From: Methanobacteriota archaeon
GTDB taxonomy: Archaea; Thermoplasmatota; Thermoplasmata; Thermoplasmatales; GCA-001856825
Direction: 5' to 3'
DNA: 32,485 bases
Assembly (NCBI GenBank): GCA_017857235.1
Contig: JAFMDN010000012.1
Location: 1-32,485, forward strand
In this document: in pieces, positions 19,554 to 28,820 of the stretch
How the letters are laid out: every line of letters starts with the position of its first letter
Position numbering within the stretch: the stretch's first letter is position 1
Position numbers and translations under genes: made by a program
Notes under the pieces: generated by a model
Databases searched by the model: none
What the model was told of the DNA's origin: nothing
The model's input: the letters and a program-made list of their open reading frames with translations, nothing else

Positions 19554-20629
19554 ATCTCTTCTTTTTTATAATGTCCATCCTATATGGAATACTTAAATTC
19601 CTGCATTGGCCTTTGTGGAATTGGTACCTCTACGGCTATCCAGCCGGACTCTGGATAATGTACTTTGTGGATGCCATTATAGAGGTAGTTCTGGTTTTTG
19701 CTGTTGCCATGCTGGTTGTAGTCATTCTTGTTTACGTTTTTAGGAAGTACATGGCAGACATACAGAATAGGATCGGCCCCAATAGGTTGGGACCTTGGGG
19801 CTCCCTGCAACTCATAGCAGATGTTTTCAAATTAATACAAAAACAAGACATAATACCCAAGAATGCTGATAGGATTGCATTTAGGGTTGCACCTTACATC
19901 ATATTTACTCCTGTGATACTGGGAATGCTTGTTATTCCCTTCGGAAATGTATCTATTTTGCAATTGATGGTTGTAAATTTCAAATATACACTATTGTTTT
20001 TGGTGGCTGCCATGGTAATTTCACCTCTTGGAGAAGTCATAGGTGGCCTTTCTTCACATAACAAATTTGCCCTTTATGGAGCTTTAAGGAGTGCTGCACA
20101 GGATATTGGATACGAGGTTCCGATGATGATTTCGGTTCTCTCCTTGATCATATTGGCCGGAAGTTACTCCATAAATGATATAGTAAATGCCCAGAAACAC
20201 ATTCCTTTTGTAATACCTGAGATACTCGGTTTCATTGTTTTCTTCCTGGCTATGATAGCAAAACAATCAATTCCACCTTTTGACCTTCCCGAAAGCGGTA
20301 GCGAACTTGTGAGTGGTTTTTCCACGGAATATTCTGGAATGAGGTATGGTATAATTTATATGGGAAACTTCGGCTTTATGGCTTTAGCCTCTGTAGTAGT
20401 TGCAACCTTGTACTTCGGAGGACCTGTGGGTCCCTTCTTTAACAGTGTACTATGGATCGCAGTTAAATCTGCAGTCTTCATGATAATATTCCTGTTATCC
20501 TGGATAGCCTTGGGTAGGGTAAGGGTAGATCAGTTCTTGAATATGGGATGGAAGTACCTTCTACCAATTTCCATTTTGAATCTCTTAATATCATCCCTAA
20601 TTGCCATATACTTTGGAGGTGCTTTCTAA
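19550..20629 (+). CDS. nuoH: Complex I subunit H
   Basis: IQNRIGPNRLGPWGSLQLIADVFKLIQKQDIIP; FDLPESGSELVSGFSTEYSGMRYG. Confidence 0.97.
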   Translation: MNLFFFIMSILYGILKFLHWPLWNWYLYGYPAGLWIMYFVDAIIEVVLVFAVAMLVVVILVYVFRKYMADIQNRIGPNRLGPWGSLQLIADVFKLIQKQDIIPKNADRIAFRVAPYIIFTPVILGMLVIPFGNVSILQLMVVNFKYTLLFLVAAMVISPLGEVIGGLSSHNKFALYGALRSAAQDIGYEVPMMISVLSLIILAGSYSINDIVNAQKHIPFVIPEILGFIVFFLAMIAKQSIPPFDLPESGSELVSGFSTEYSGMRYGIIYMGNFGFMALASVVVATLYFGGPVGPFFNSVLWIAVKSAVFMIIFLLSWIALGRVRVDQFLNMGWKYLLPISILNLLISSLIAIYFGGAF

Positions 20630-21097
20630 ATGCAAGATGAAAGAGGTCCAGGACCTTTAACGGGCATAGCGGGTATAATAAAAGGAGTCTGGTATATGTT
20701 CATTCAGGGTTTCAAACCAAAGGTTACGAAACAAGTTCCAGAAGAAAAGCTTGAGTATGGCCACAGAACAACAGGAAGAGTATTCTTGAATATGGATGCG
20801 TGTATTGGATGCACCCTTTGTGAGCAAATCTGTCCTAATGGAACAATTAGAATGATGACATGGGCCTATCAGAAATCTCCGGAATTTGAAAAGAAGTATC
20901 CAAATAAAAGGCAGATTTATCCTTCGGTTGATGTGGCCATCTGCACACATTGCAATCTATGCGAAGAAATTTGCCCAACTGGAGCCATAACATTAGAAGC
21001 TGAAGTAGAGGAATGGCACATGAGGAGGGAGAATACAAGATATACACCTCCAATGCTAAATAAAAAGGAAAATGAACTTTGGGGTGAGAATAGATGA
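20630..21097 (+). CDS. nuoI: Complex I subunit I (two 4Fe-4S ferredoxin domain)
   Basis: CIGCTLCEQICPNGTI and CTHCNLCEEICPTGAI. Confidence 0.96.
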   Translation: MQDERGPGPLTGIAGIIKGVWYMFIQGFKPKVTKQVPEEKLEYGHRTTGRVFLNMDACIGCTLCEQICPNGTIRMMTWAYQKSPEFEKKYPNKRQIYPSVDVAICTHCNLCEEICPTGAITLEAEVEEWHMRRENTRYTPPMLNKKENELWGENR

Positions 21098-21336
21098 TTG
21101 TTTTCCTGGTAATATCTGCAGCAATAGTGGGAACAGCCCTGCTATCTGCTATCTCAAAGAATTTGCTTCATAGCTCACTCTGGTTGATATTCATGGTTGT
21201 ATCTGTAGCTGCTATGTTCTTCTATTTAGGAAATATATTCCTTTCCATGGTTGAAGTTCTCGTTTATGCAGGAGCAATTATGACGCTAATACTGACTTCC
21301 GTTATGCTATCAAGGAGGTATCTAGATGAAGAGTAG
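21094..21336 (+). CDS. nuoJ: Complex I subunit J, N-terminal half
   Basis: 80 aa, 3 TM; NIFLSMVEVLVYAGAIMTLILTSVMLS is the conserved NuoJ TM3 region. Confidence 0.88.
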   Translation: MIVFLVISAAIVGTALLSAISKNLLHSSLWLIFMVVSVAAMFFYLGNIFLSMVEVLVYAGAIMTLILTSVMLSRRYLDEE

Positions 21337-21556
21337 ATGGGTCATCGTACCTGGTGTTATATTGTTCGTAATTATGCTAACATTCATCCAACCCTATCCA
21401 TTTCCTAATAGTTCTGTAATTGGGGCGGGTAATATGACAGAACAGAGTGTAACTTACTTTTTATTTAATCAGTATATCCTGCCTTTTGAAATTGTAACTT
21501 TTTTGCTTTTGGCCGGTATGTTGGGGGCCATGTATCTAGGGGAAAGGGATGATTAA
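21326..21556 (+). CDS. Complex I subunit J, C-terminal half (separate ORF)
   Basis: 76 aa; VTYFLFNQYILPFEIVTFLLLAGMLGAMYLGERDD resembles the NuoJ C-terminus (LF..YLLPFE...LLL.A..GA); overlaps the preceding ORF by 11 bp in another frame. Confidence 0.82.
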   Translation: MKSRWVIVPGVILFVIMLTFIQPYPFPNSSVIGAGNMTEQSVTYFLFNQYILPFEIVTFLLLAGMLGAMYLGERDD

Positions 21557-21872
21557 AATGATCAGTTATCCGTTAAATCTTGAATATATTGAAATCCTAA
21601 CAATGCTTGTATTTACCATCGGGTTAATATCATTCTTATATTCCTCAACTCTAGTTAAAGCCTTAATATCCATCGAAATAATGCTTAACTCCGGATTACT
21701 TAATTTAATCGCTTCATCGGATTTATACAATAATGCTATGGGCTCTACTCTCGCTCTTTTTGTATTGGCTATATCTGCAGCTGAAACTGTGGTTGCCATA
21801 GCCATATTTACAGCAGTATTTAGGAAGAAGGGTACTTCTGCCCTTGATGTTATGAGTTTACTGAGGTGGTGA
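21549..21872 (+). CDS. nuoK: Complex I subunit K
   Basis: SIEIMLNSGLLNLIA...LFVLAISAAETVVAIAIFTAVFRKKGT. Confidence 0.95.
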   Translation: MIKMISYPLNLEYIEILTMLVFTIGLISFLYSSTLVKALISIEIMLNSGLLNLIASSDLYNNAMGSTLALFVLAISAAETVVAIAIFTAVFRKKGTSALDVMSLLRW

Positions 21873-23722
21873 AATTGGATTTAGGAGTTTTGATGACCTA
21901 TCTTATATTTGGATTTCCACTTATTCTGGTACCCATAATCATTGGTGTTGGATATATTAAAAGGAACTACTCTATGTATCTTGGAGTTATTGCAGTCTTT
22001 CTATCTTTCCTTTCCGCATTATATGTATTCTATAATTATACTCTGAAAGGAATTATTATTCAGAATAATTTTAACTGGTTCCAGGGTTCCGGGATATATA
22101 TTCCTCTGGGTGTTATTGCTGATAATCTTTCCATAATAATGTCATTGATGGTATCCTTCGTTGGATTTTTGATAATATTATTCTCTGTTGGATATATGGC
22201 TGAAGATCCTAGAAGGCACATATTCTTTGGTGAAATGGTACTTTTCACAGCCTCAATGCTAGGATTGGTTTTATCCTCAAGTATATTAATGCTCTTTATT
22301 TTCTGGGAATTGGTAGGCCTCTGCTCCTACCTATTAATAGGATTTTGGTATTATAAACCAAATGCGGCTGCAGCGGCTAAGAAAGCTTTCATTGTTACAA
22401 GAGTTGGAGACGTTTTCTTTATTGCGGGAATAGGTGCTGCATTCTATTATTCTGGTGGACAGTTGCTAATATCTGGCCTTAATGCAATACCCTATGCCTG
22501 GGAAAGAACCATTGTTTCACTTCTCTTGTTTGGAGGTGCCATAGGAAAAAGTGCCCAATTCCCACTTCATGTTTGGATTCCCGATGCAATGGAAGGCCCC
22601 ACTACTGTATCCGCCCTGATACATGCTGCCACTATGGTTACTGCTGGTGTATACCTTGTAGCCAGAACTTATCCTATATTTACACCAGAGTCATTAAGTG
22701 TGGTATTATTCATAGGAGTTTTCACAGTTATACTCTCTGGTCTACTGGGACTGGTAGTTAATGATATAAAGAGGATTTTAGCTTATTCAACCATATCACA
22801 GATAGGATACATGGTCTCAGCCCTTGGATTGGGTCTGGGGAGTGCTAGTATTGCATTTTCGATTTATCAATTGGAGTCTCATGCATTCTTTAAAGCCTTA
22901 CTTTTCCTAAGCGCTGGCAGTATACTGCATGCTCTATTGAATGTTAGAGATGTGAATAAAATGGGGGGATTGTGGAAGAAAATGCCTATTACCATAACAT
23001 CCATGTTTATTGGTGCACTGGCACTTTCTGGCTTCCCCCTTACCGCAGGATACTTCAGCAAGGACAGTATTATAACCGCTAGCTACAATGTAAACCTATT
23101 GGCATGGATTTTCCTCACCATAGGTGCCCTATTGACTAGCCTATATACATTTAGATTATTCTTCAAGATTGCCTTGGGAAAACCTAAGAGTTACGCAGCT
23201 GAGCATGCACATGAATCTGGAATTTTAATGCTCATACCCATCATAATCCTTGCCATATTCAGCCTTATATTCGGAATTTTCCAAGGGGGATTCTACAGCT
23301 TCCTGGGATATCACCCTGAAAGCTTTTCTGTCCTCGATCTTGCTCCTGTCACAATGATGTTAATCGGTTTGGGAGTAGCGTACTGGTTATATGGAAGAGA
23401 AAATGATATACCCGATAAAATTGCTAAGGGATTGGGATTTCTGTACAAATTTGTAAAGAACAAATTCTACCTCGATGTACTTTATACTAATGTTATAGCA
23501 GAACGCGCAGTACTTGGACTGTCAGCGGTTAGCGATGCCACGGAAAGAAGAGTTATCGATGGATTTGTAAATGCATGGGGAGATGTAGTCAAAAATGCTG
23601 GATCTTCTTTGAGAAAGCTTCAGACTGGAGTGGCAAAGCAGTACGTTGTTATGATAATTTCAGGATTGATTTTGATGCTATTACTTATAAGAATACTGAT
23701 GGTTATGGGGGTGCTCCATTAA
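21866..23722 (+). CDS. nuoL: Complex I subunit L (antiporter-like)
   Basis: FWELVGLCSYLLIGFW, LHVWIPDAMEGPTTVSALIHAATMVTAGVYL; C-terminal lateral-helix-like segment and final TM. Confidence 0.97.
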   Translation: MVKLDLGVLMTYLIFGFPLILVPIIIGVGYIKRNYSMYLGVIAVFLSFLSALYVFYNYTLKGIIIQNNFNWFQGSGIYIPLGVIADNLSIIMSLMVSFVGFLIILFSVGYMAEDPRRHIFFGEMVLFTASMLGLVLSSSILMLFIFWELVGLCSYLLIGFWYYKPNAAAAAKKAFIVTRVGDVFFIAGIGAAFYYSGGQLLISGLNAIPYAWERTIVSLLLFGGAIGKSAQFPLHVWIPDAMEGPTTVSALIHAATMVTAGVYLVARTYPIFTPESLSVVLFIGVFTVILSGLLGLVVNDIKRILAYSTISQIGYMVSALGLGLGSASIAFSIYQLESHAFFKALLFLSAGSILHALLNVRDVNKMGGLWKKMPITITSMFIGALALSGFPLTAGYFSKDSIITASYNVNLLAWIFLTIGALLTSLYTFRLFFKIALGKPKSYAAEHAHESGILMLIPIIILAIFSLIFGIFQGGFYSFLGYHPESFSVLDLAPVTMMLIGLGVAYWLYGRENDIPDKIAKGLGFLYKFVKNKFYLDVLYTNVIAERAVLGLSAVSDATERRVIDGFVNAWGDVVKNAGSSLRKLQTGVAKQYVVMIISGLILMLLLIRILMVMGVLH

Positions 23723-25159
23723 ATGTTTGGGCTTCAATATTTATTGTTGATTCTCACAATTTTGCTATTGATATCAATATTGGTAAGAAAATCCGCCAGA
23801 ATAATTACACTTTTAACTGGAATCATAACCATACTTTTTGTTATCTTGAATAATCCAACATATACATCATTCAATTACGGTTCATTGAGCATACTTTATA
23901 TGAGCTTCAGATTAGTGTTTATCGCATCTGTAATAATAATACTTATCGGAATAGTGGAAATATTTGTAAGTGCAAGATTTAATGCCCGCAGTGGTTTTTA
24001 TGTATTTACCCAATTCCTCGGGATGTCATTGGTAATTCTTTTTACAACTAATGACTTCCTTCTCTTCTACATAGCGTGGGAAATGGTCCTAATACCCACA
24101 TTCTTTATGATAGGAATCTGGGGAGGACCAAATAAGGACTATGCTGCAATGAAGTTCTTTATATACACTCATGTTGGCTCTGTTTTTATGCTTCTGGCAA
24201 TTTTCACCATGTACTTCCAAGAGGGAGCAACAAACTTCTCCATGTACTACCTGATGAGCAATCTCAACTCTATACCGCTGGCATACCAGTCATTCGTTCT
24301 ATTCGGCTTCGCACTGGCATTTTTGATAAAACTTCCATCCGTGCCCCTTCATACTTGGTTACCAGATGCATACGTTGAAGCTCCATATGAAGGTACTGTT
24401 ATCATATCATCCCTGCTGTCAAAGATGGGAGCTTTTGGATTACTATTTATTTTCATAAATTTGTTCCAATCTTCGAGCTATTATGGTTCTACCTTAATTC
24501 CATGGATCCTGGTAGCCTTGGGAATTATCTCTCTCATATATTCGGCATTGGTAGCCCTATACCAGAAAGATATGAAAAGGATGATGAGCTATGCTAGTAT
24601 AGGCCATATGAGCTTCATTACCATAGCTACAGGAGGTTTCCTGATACTGGGAAGTGGATTGTATGCAACCCTCCTTTATTATGGGGCAGTGTTCCAGATA
24701 ATATCCCATGGTTTAATCATATCACTCATATTCTCTACAGTGGGTAGTGTTGAAAAATCCACTGGCACAAGGAATATTGTTTCCATGGGTGGTTTAGCTA
24801 GAAAGGTGCCGTTCCTTTCTTTTATTTTACTTGCAAGTTTTCTGGCATCTGTTGCCATACCCGGTTTCTCTGGTTTCGTTGGAGAGATATCCGTACTCAT
24901 TGGTTCTTACGGCTTCCTGAAAATTTACTTTGTTTTCATTATGATAGGGATTGTTTTAACTGCATCTTACCACATCTATACTTTACAGAGAACCATTTTC
25001 GGTCCATACAATGAATATCTAGGAAACATAATGGAAAACAGGAATGAAATATTGGCTTCTTTGATATTGCTTATCCCTATTATAGTTCTTGGTATCTATC
25101 CTTCCCTTATTCTGCATTTCTTCAATATTAGTCAGATAGGCATGGGGGTGTTTAAATGA
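23723..25159 (+). CDS. nuoM: Complex I subunit M (antiporter-like)
   Basis: IAWEMVLIPTFFMIGIWGG, KLPSVPLHTWLPDAYVEAPYEGTVIISSLLSKMGAFGL. Confidence 0.96.
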   Translation: MFGLQYLLLILTILLLISILVRKSARIITLLTGIITILFVILNNPTYTSFNYGSLSILYMSFRLVFIASVIIILIGIVEIFVSARFNARSGFYVFTQFLGMSLVILFTTNDFLLFYIAWEMVLIPTFFMIGIWGGPNKDYAAMKFFIYTHVGSVFMLLAIFTMYFQEGATNFSMYYLMSNLNSIPLAYQSFVLFGFALAFLIKLPSVPLHTWLPDAYVEAPYEGTVIISSLLSKMGAFGLLFIFINLFQSSSYYGSTLIPWILVALGIISLIYSALVALYQKDMKRMMSYASIGHMSFITIATGGFLILGSGLYATLLYYGAVFQIISHGLIISLIFSTVGSVEKSTGTRNIVSMGGLARKVPFLSFILLASFLASVAIPGFSGFVGEISVLIGSYGFLKIYFVFIMIGIVLTASYHIYTLQRTIFGPYNEYLGNIMENRNEILASLILLIPIIVLGIYPSLILHFFNISQIGMGVFK

Positions 25160-26571
25160 ATTTTGATCTAGGTATTTATAATAATTTTTGGAATATTTAT
25201 GTTCTGTTCATAGGGGGCATTTTAGCATTATTTATAAGCCTAATAAGCGAAAATAAGGTTCTTAATTTATCCATAGGTGGAATTTTCATAGTTCTATCAA
25301 TGTTTCTAACATTGACTCAGAACGATTTTAACTTCGGATTTCTGCTTTCTACTGCCTTTATAAGGCTAAGCTTTGTTGCCATACTTATTCCCGGTATTTT
25401 GCTTTTAACAGGGGTCAATTTTAGTGGTAAGCAGATAAAATGGGGATTATTCAACTCAATTTTGCTTATATCCTTAGGCTTTATGGGACTTGCAATATAT
25501 TCATTTGACCTGTTGTTCATATTTGTGGCATTTGAAGGTGTTTCTGTAACCACTTATGTCTTGGCTGGGTTCGGAAAATCTGATTCGGAAATAGAGGCCG
25601 CTGTAAAGTACTTCTTAGTAGGTGCTTTCTCAACGGCCATAATAGTTTTCGGAATTTCCTTTTATTATATGTCTACCGGGACACTTGCGCTTAATGCAAA
25701 ACCAATACTCAACAACCTATATGATCTCTCTCTTATATTGCTCGTATTTGGATTTGGATTCAAGCTTGCGATATTTCCTCTGCATGGATGGGCAATTGAT
25801 ACCTACACCGGTACATCCAATGCAGTGGCTGCGCTACTCAGTGCTTCTTCCAAAATTATGACATTGATTATAGCAATGGATATTTTTTATTATTCACCGT
25901 GGTTTTACAGTTATCTCATAATAATTTTTGCTATTATATCAGTGCTTACCATGACCTTTGGAAACCTTGTAGCCATATGGGAGAAGAATGTAAAGAGAAT
26001 GCTTGCTTATTCATCGGTAGCTCAGGCAGGTTACCTTAGTACAGTTTTCCTTACATTTGGATACAGTGAGAAAACTCTTTTGCTGGCATTCACCAGTATT
26101 TTCTTATATGCAATTGCCTATGTGCTTATGAAGGGTGGGGCATTCCTTGGTCTTAATGGCCTAAAAGATTACAATCTGGATAGCTTTTCTGGGATATGGA
26201 AAAGTAGCCCGGCATTTGCGTTTTCCTTCTCAGTCCTACTTCTTTCACTAGCAGGTTTTCCTGGTACTGCTGGCTTCATTGGAAAGTACTTCCTTTTCCT
26301 GAGTGTGATTTCCACGGGTTCCTTAATTAGCTACATAGTAATTTCCATAGCGGTAATAAATTCCGTTCTGTCTTTCTATTATTACGGAAGGGTTATAATG
26401 TATATGTTCTGGAAGCAGGGTAGAAATGAGGTTTATGGATACAACACAGCATTACACATATCCGCTATTTTAACCATAGCCATAGGTGTTCTCTACTTCT
26501 TCATTTTCAACTATGCTTATCATTCCATCGAAGTTTCTTTCAATTCAATTCATTTTCTTTTGAGGGGGTGA
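25156..26571 (+). CDS. nuoN: Complex I subunit N (antiporter-like)
   Basis: FKLAIFPLHGWAIDTYTGTSNAVAALLSASSKIM; KRMLAYSSVAQAGYL. Confidence 0.95.
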   Translation: MNFDLGIYNNFWNIYVLFIGGILALFISLISENKVLNLSIGGIFIVLSMFLTLTQNDFNFGFLLSTAFIRLSFVAILIPGILLLTGVNFSGKQIKWGLFNSILLISLGFMGLAIYSFDLLFIFVAFEGVSVTTYVLAGFGKSDSEIEAAVKYFLVGAFSTAIIVFGISFYYMSTGTLALNAKPILNNLYDLSLILLVFGFGFKLAIFPLHGWAIDTYTGTSNAVAALLSASSKIMTLIIAMDIFYYSPWFYSYLIIIFAIISVLTMTFGNLVAIWEKNVKRMLAYSSVAQAGYLSTVFLTFGYSEKTLLLAFTSIFLYAIAYVLMKGGAFLGLNGLKDYNLDSFSGIWKSSPAFAFSFSVLLLSLAGFPGTAGFIGKYFLFLSVISTGSLISYIVISIAVINSVLSFYYYGRVIMYMFWKQGRNEVYGYNTALHISAILTIAIGVLYFFIFNYAYHSIEVSFNSIHFLLRG

Positions 26572-26577
26572 AAAATT

Positions 26578-26877
26578 ATGATGGAATATTTTTATTATAT
26601 GGCTTATGAGACTGAAATGTTAAATGGGGAAATTAAGAGAGCACATCATTTTCTTGAAAAATTGGCAACGGGGAAGGGATTCTATTCTGAAGTTGCGAAA
26701 GTGCTGCTTTACGGTTTAGATAATAAAGTCGAGCCGGAGGAATTGGAAGGGAAAATTATGTCAATACAAGGTGATGAAGCTGAAAAGAGGGCTATCTATC
26801 TGAAGTTCCTTTATTCTTATAACAGATATGATGTAAATTATCCCTATTATGATAGTAAGAGGTGCAATGACGCATGA
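26578..26877 (+). CDS. Uncharacterised small soluble protein downstream of nuoN
   Basis: 99 aa ORF, RBS-like GAGGGGGTGA before the ATG, 6 bp after the nuoN stop. Confidence 0.75.
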   Translation: MMEYFYYMAYETEMLNGEIKRAHHFLEKLATGKGFYSEVAKVLLYGLDNKVEPEELEGKIMSIQGDEAEKRAIYLKFLYSYNRYDVNYPYYDSKRCNDA

Positions 26878-27098
26878 GTGAAATTAAGGAAGAATATGAT
26901 TACAGATACCTAAGGGAATTAAAGCTGCAAGGTGAAGAGATAATATTCTCAATCAAGCTTGGAAGGATGATGTTACTCAGCGAAATATGGGATAATTCTA
27001 AATCAAAAATAATGGAATATATTTCAACTAAATACGGCATTGACAACAGGAAAAAATTCATAGAATTTAAGGAAAAGTACAATATTACAGATTATTAG
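26874..27098 (+). CDS. Uncharacterised small charged protein
   Basis: 74 aa ORF; ATGA overlap with the preceding ORF. Confidence 0.72.
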   Translation: MSEIKEEYDYRYLRELKLQGEEIIFSIKLGRMMLLSEIWDNSKSKIMEYISTKYGIDNRKKFIEFKEKYNITDY

Positions 27099-27289
27099 AA
27101 CAATTTATTTTCCTTTCTTTCAAAATTAATTTTTTTACTCCCGAGTTTTGAACTTAACCATAAATTTGCCTCAACGTCTTCCTTGAGCCTTATGCGATTC
27201 ATCTCCCACCTGCAATCGTGGCAAATATTTCCAGAAGGAATCAATGCACCGCAGATCAAACAATGGGAGCTCATAGATTCATAATTCAC
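27095..27289 (-). CDS. Small zinc-ribbon protein
   Basis: CLICGALIPSGNICHDC: two CxxC pairs in 64 aa; last gene of a minus-strand operon. Confidence 0.7.
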   Translation of the reverse strand: MNYESMSSHCLICGALIPSGNICHDCRWEMNRIRLKEDVEANLWLSSKLGSKKINFERKENKLF

Positions 27290-27298
27290 TATTCTCTA

Positions 27299-27859
27299 TT
27301 AATCCTTTTCACTGCCCCATCTATTAATTATGTCATTTTTAACCCCAATTTGATCTAGTATCCTTGACACCATGAAATCTATTATTTCATTTATATCCTT
27401 TGGCATGTGATAAAAACCCGGAGAAGCTGGCATAACAACTCCGCCTCCCCTTGAAATTTCCATTAGATTCCTGAGATGTATATAGCTGAGTGGGGTCTCC
27501 CTGAAGACCACTATGAATTTCCTGCTTTCCTTCATTGCCACAGAAGCAACCCTCGTTATCAGGTTATCAGATATTCCTGCCGCTATCTTAGCCACGGTAT
27601 TCATGGATGCTGGACATATTACATATGCATCAAATAAATGAGAACCTGAAGATTGAGGGGCGTCTAGTTCTTCTTCCCAGTGGAATTCATCGGCTTTCTC
27701 TATTAGATCATTTAAGAATTTTCTTTCCCCTAGCTCCTTTTCAATTACCTTTTCAGCTCCTCGGGAGAGTATTAGAACCCTTTTATGGGGTAACCTTTCC
27801 AATAATCTGGCTCCGTAGATTATGCCGGACGAGCCTGTAATTCCCAGAACATATTCCAT
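27299..27859 (-). CDS. ubiX: UbiX-family flavin prenyltransferase
   Basis: GITGSSGIIYGARLLE, ICPASMNTVAKIAAGISDNLITRVASVAMKE, FRETPLSYIHLRNL. Confidence 0.95.
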   Translation of the reverse strand: MEYVLGITGSSGIIYGARLLERLPHKRVLILSRGAEKVIEKELGERKFLNDLIEKADEFHWEEELDAPQSSGSHLFDAYVICPASMNTVAKIAAGISDNLITRVASVAMKESRKFIVVFRETPLSYIHLRNLMEISRGGGVVMPASPGFYHMPKDINEIIDFMVSRILDQIGVKNDIINRWGSEKD

Positions 27860-27862
27860 GAT

Positions 27863-28768
27863 CTAACTAAATATTTCAGATCTTATATATTTTGGGTCAA
27901 AAAATTCATCTATGTATTTATTAATATCCCCTATTCTAGTGAAACTCTTAAGCAATTCCTTTGCCTCTGTCACGTACTTTACCATTAAATCCAGCGCTTC
28001 AATTGCCGATTCAACCCTGCTGAATCCCTTTTGCATTATAATTCTGCAGATATTGGGCCTGTTAAATTCTTCGTCACCATTGCCCGGTCTTCTACCGAGT
28101 CTTGTACTCCCTATAAAATTTATGATATCGTCTCTAATCTGGAATGCTAATCCCAATTTTTCTCCTGCTTCCTTGAGTTTTGCAACAATTTCGGGAGATT
28201 TTCCAAAGTATATGGACGCAATTGCCAGTGATGTGGAAATTAATGAAGCTGTTTTCTTGATTGCTACTGTTATATAATTTTCAAGTTTCAGTTCGATTTT
28301 ACCTTTTTGTATAGCAAAATCCAAACTCTCTCCATCGCACATTTGAAATGCGGATTTTGAAATCTCCTTTACTACTCTCTCTCCATAACTTGAAGCAAGA
28401 AAAACTGCTCTGGAAATTAAAGCATCCCCTGCAAGTATGGCGTCCTCAATCCCAAATTTAGCATGAACTGTTTCCACTCCTCTTCTTATAACATCCTTAT
28501 CGATTATATCGTCGTGAATTAGGGATGAAATATGAAGGTATTCAATTGCCAATGCTAATTCAACTACATCTTTAGGGTCCTTATTAATAGCCTCGGCCCC
28601 TATAAATACTAGAGAAGGTCTCAATAATTTTCCTCTGTTATGAAGGAGATGATATGTGCTTTCTTCCAATGATTTACTCTCAAAAATCCAGTCAAATTTT
28701 TCTCCCAATAACTCATTAACCTTGACTATCGCTTGATCTACATTACTAGATATATTCCATAGATCCAT
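27863..28768 (-). CDS. Polyprenyl (geranylgeranyl-type) diphosphate synthase
   Basis: RGKLLRPSLVFIGAEA, LIHDDIIDKDVIRRGVETVHAKFG (FARM), FQIRDDIINFIG (second Asp-rich region). Confidence 0.93.
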   Translation of the reverse strand: MDLWNISSNVDQAIVKVNELLGEKFDWIFESKSLEESTYHLLHNRGKLLRPSLVFIGAEAINKDPKDVVELALAIEYLHISSLIHDDIIDKDVIRRGVETVHAKFGIEDAILAGDALISRAVFLASSYGERVVKEISKSAFQMCDGESLDFAIQKGKIELKLENYITVAIKKTASLISTSLAIASIYFGKSPEIVAKLKEAGEKLGLAFQIRDDIINFIGSTRLGRRPGNGDEEFNRPNICRIIMQKGFSRVESAIEALDLMVKYVTEAKELLKSFTRIGDINKYIDEFFDPKYIRSEIFS

Positions 28769-28820
28769 GTTATATCTAAATGAAAATAAAATAATTAAAC
28801 ATTATCTAATTATACTTGCT

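Noticed and set aside
20657-21053. Cys-rich minus-strand ORFs opposite nuoI
   Set aside because: Antisense to the ferredoxin domains; complementary codon composition explains the open frames.
22573-22761. Cys/His-rich 62-aa ORF inside nuoL
   Set aside because: Out-of-frame overlap with the well-conserved NuoL proton-channel region.
23575-23853. 92-aa ORF spanning the nuoL/nuoM junction
   Set aside because: Entirely covered by two convincing Nuo genes in other frames.
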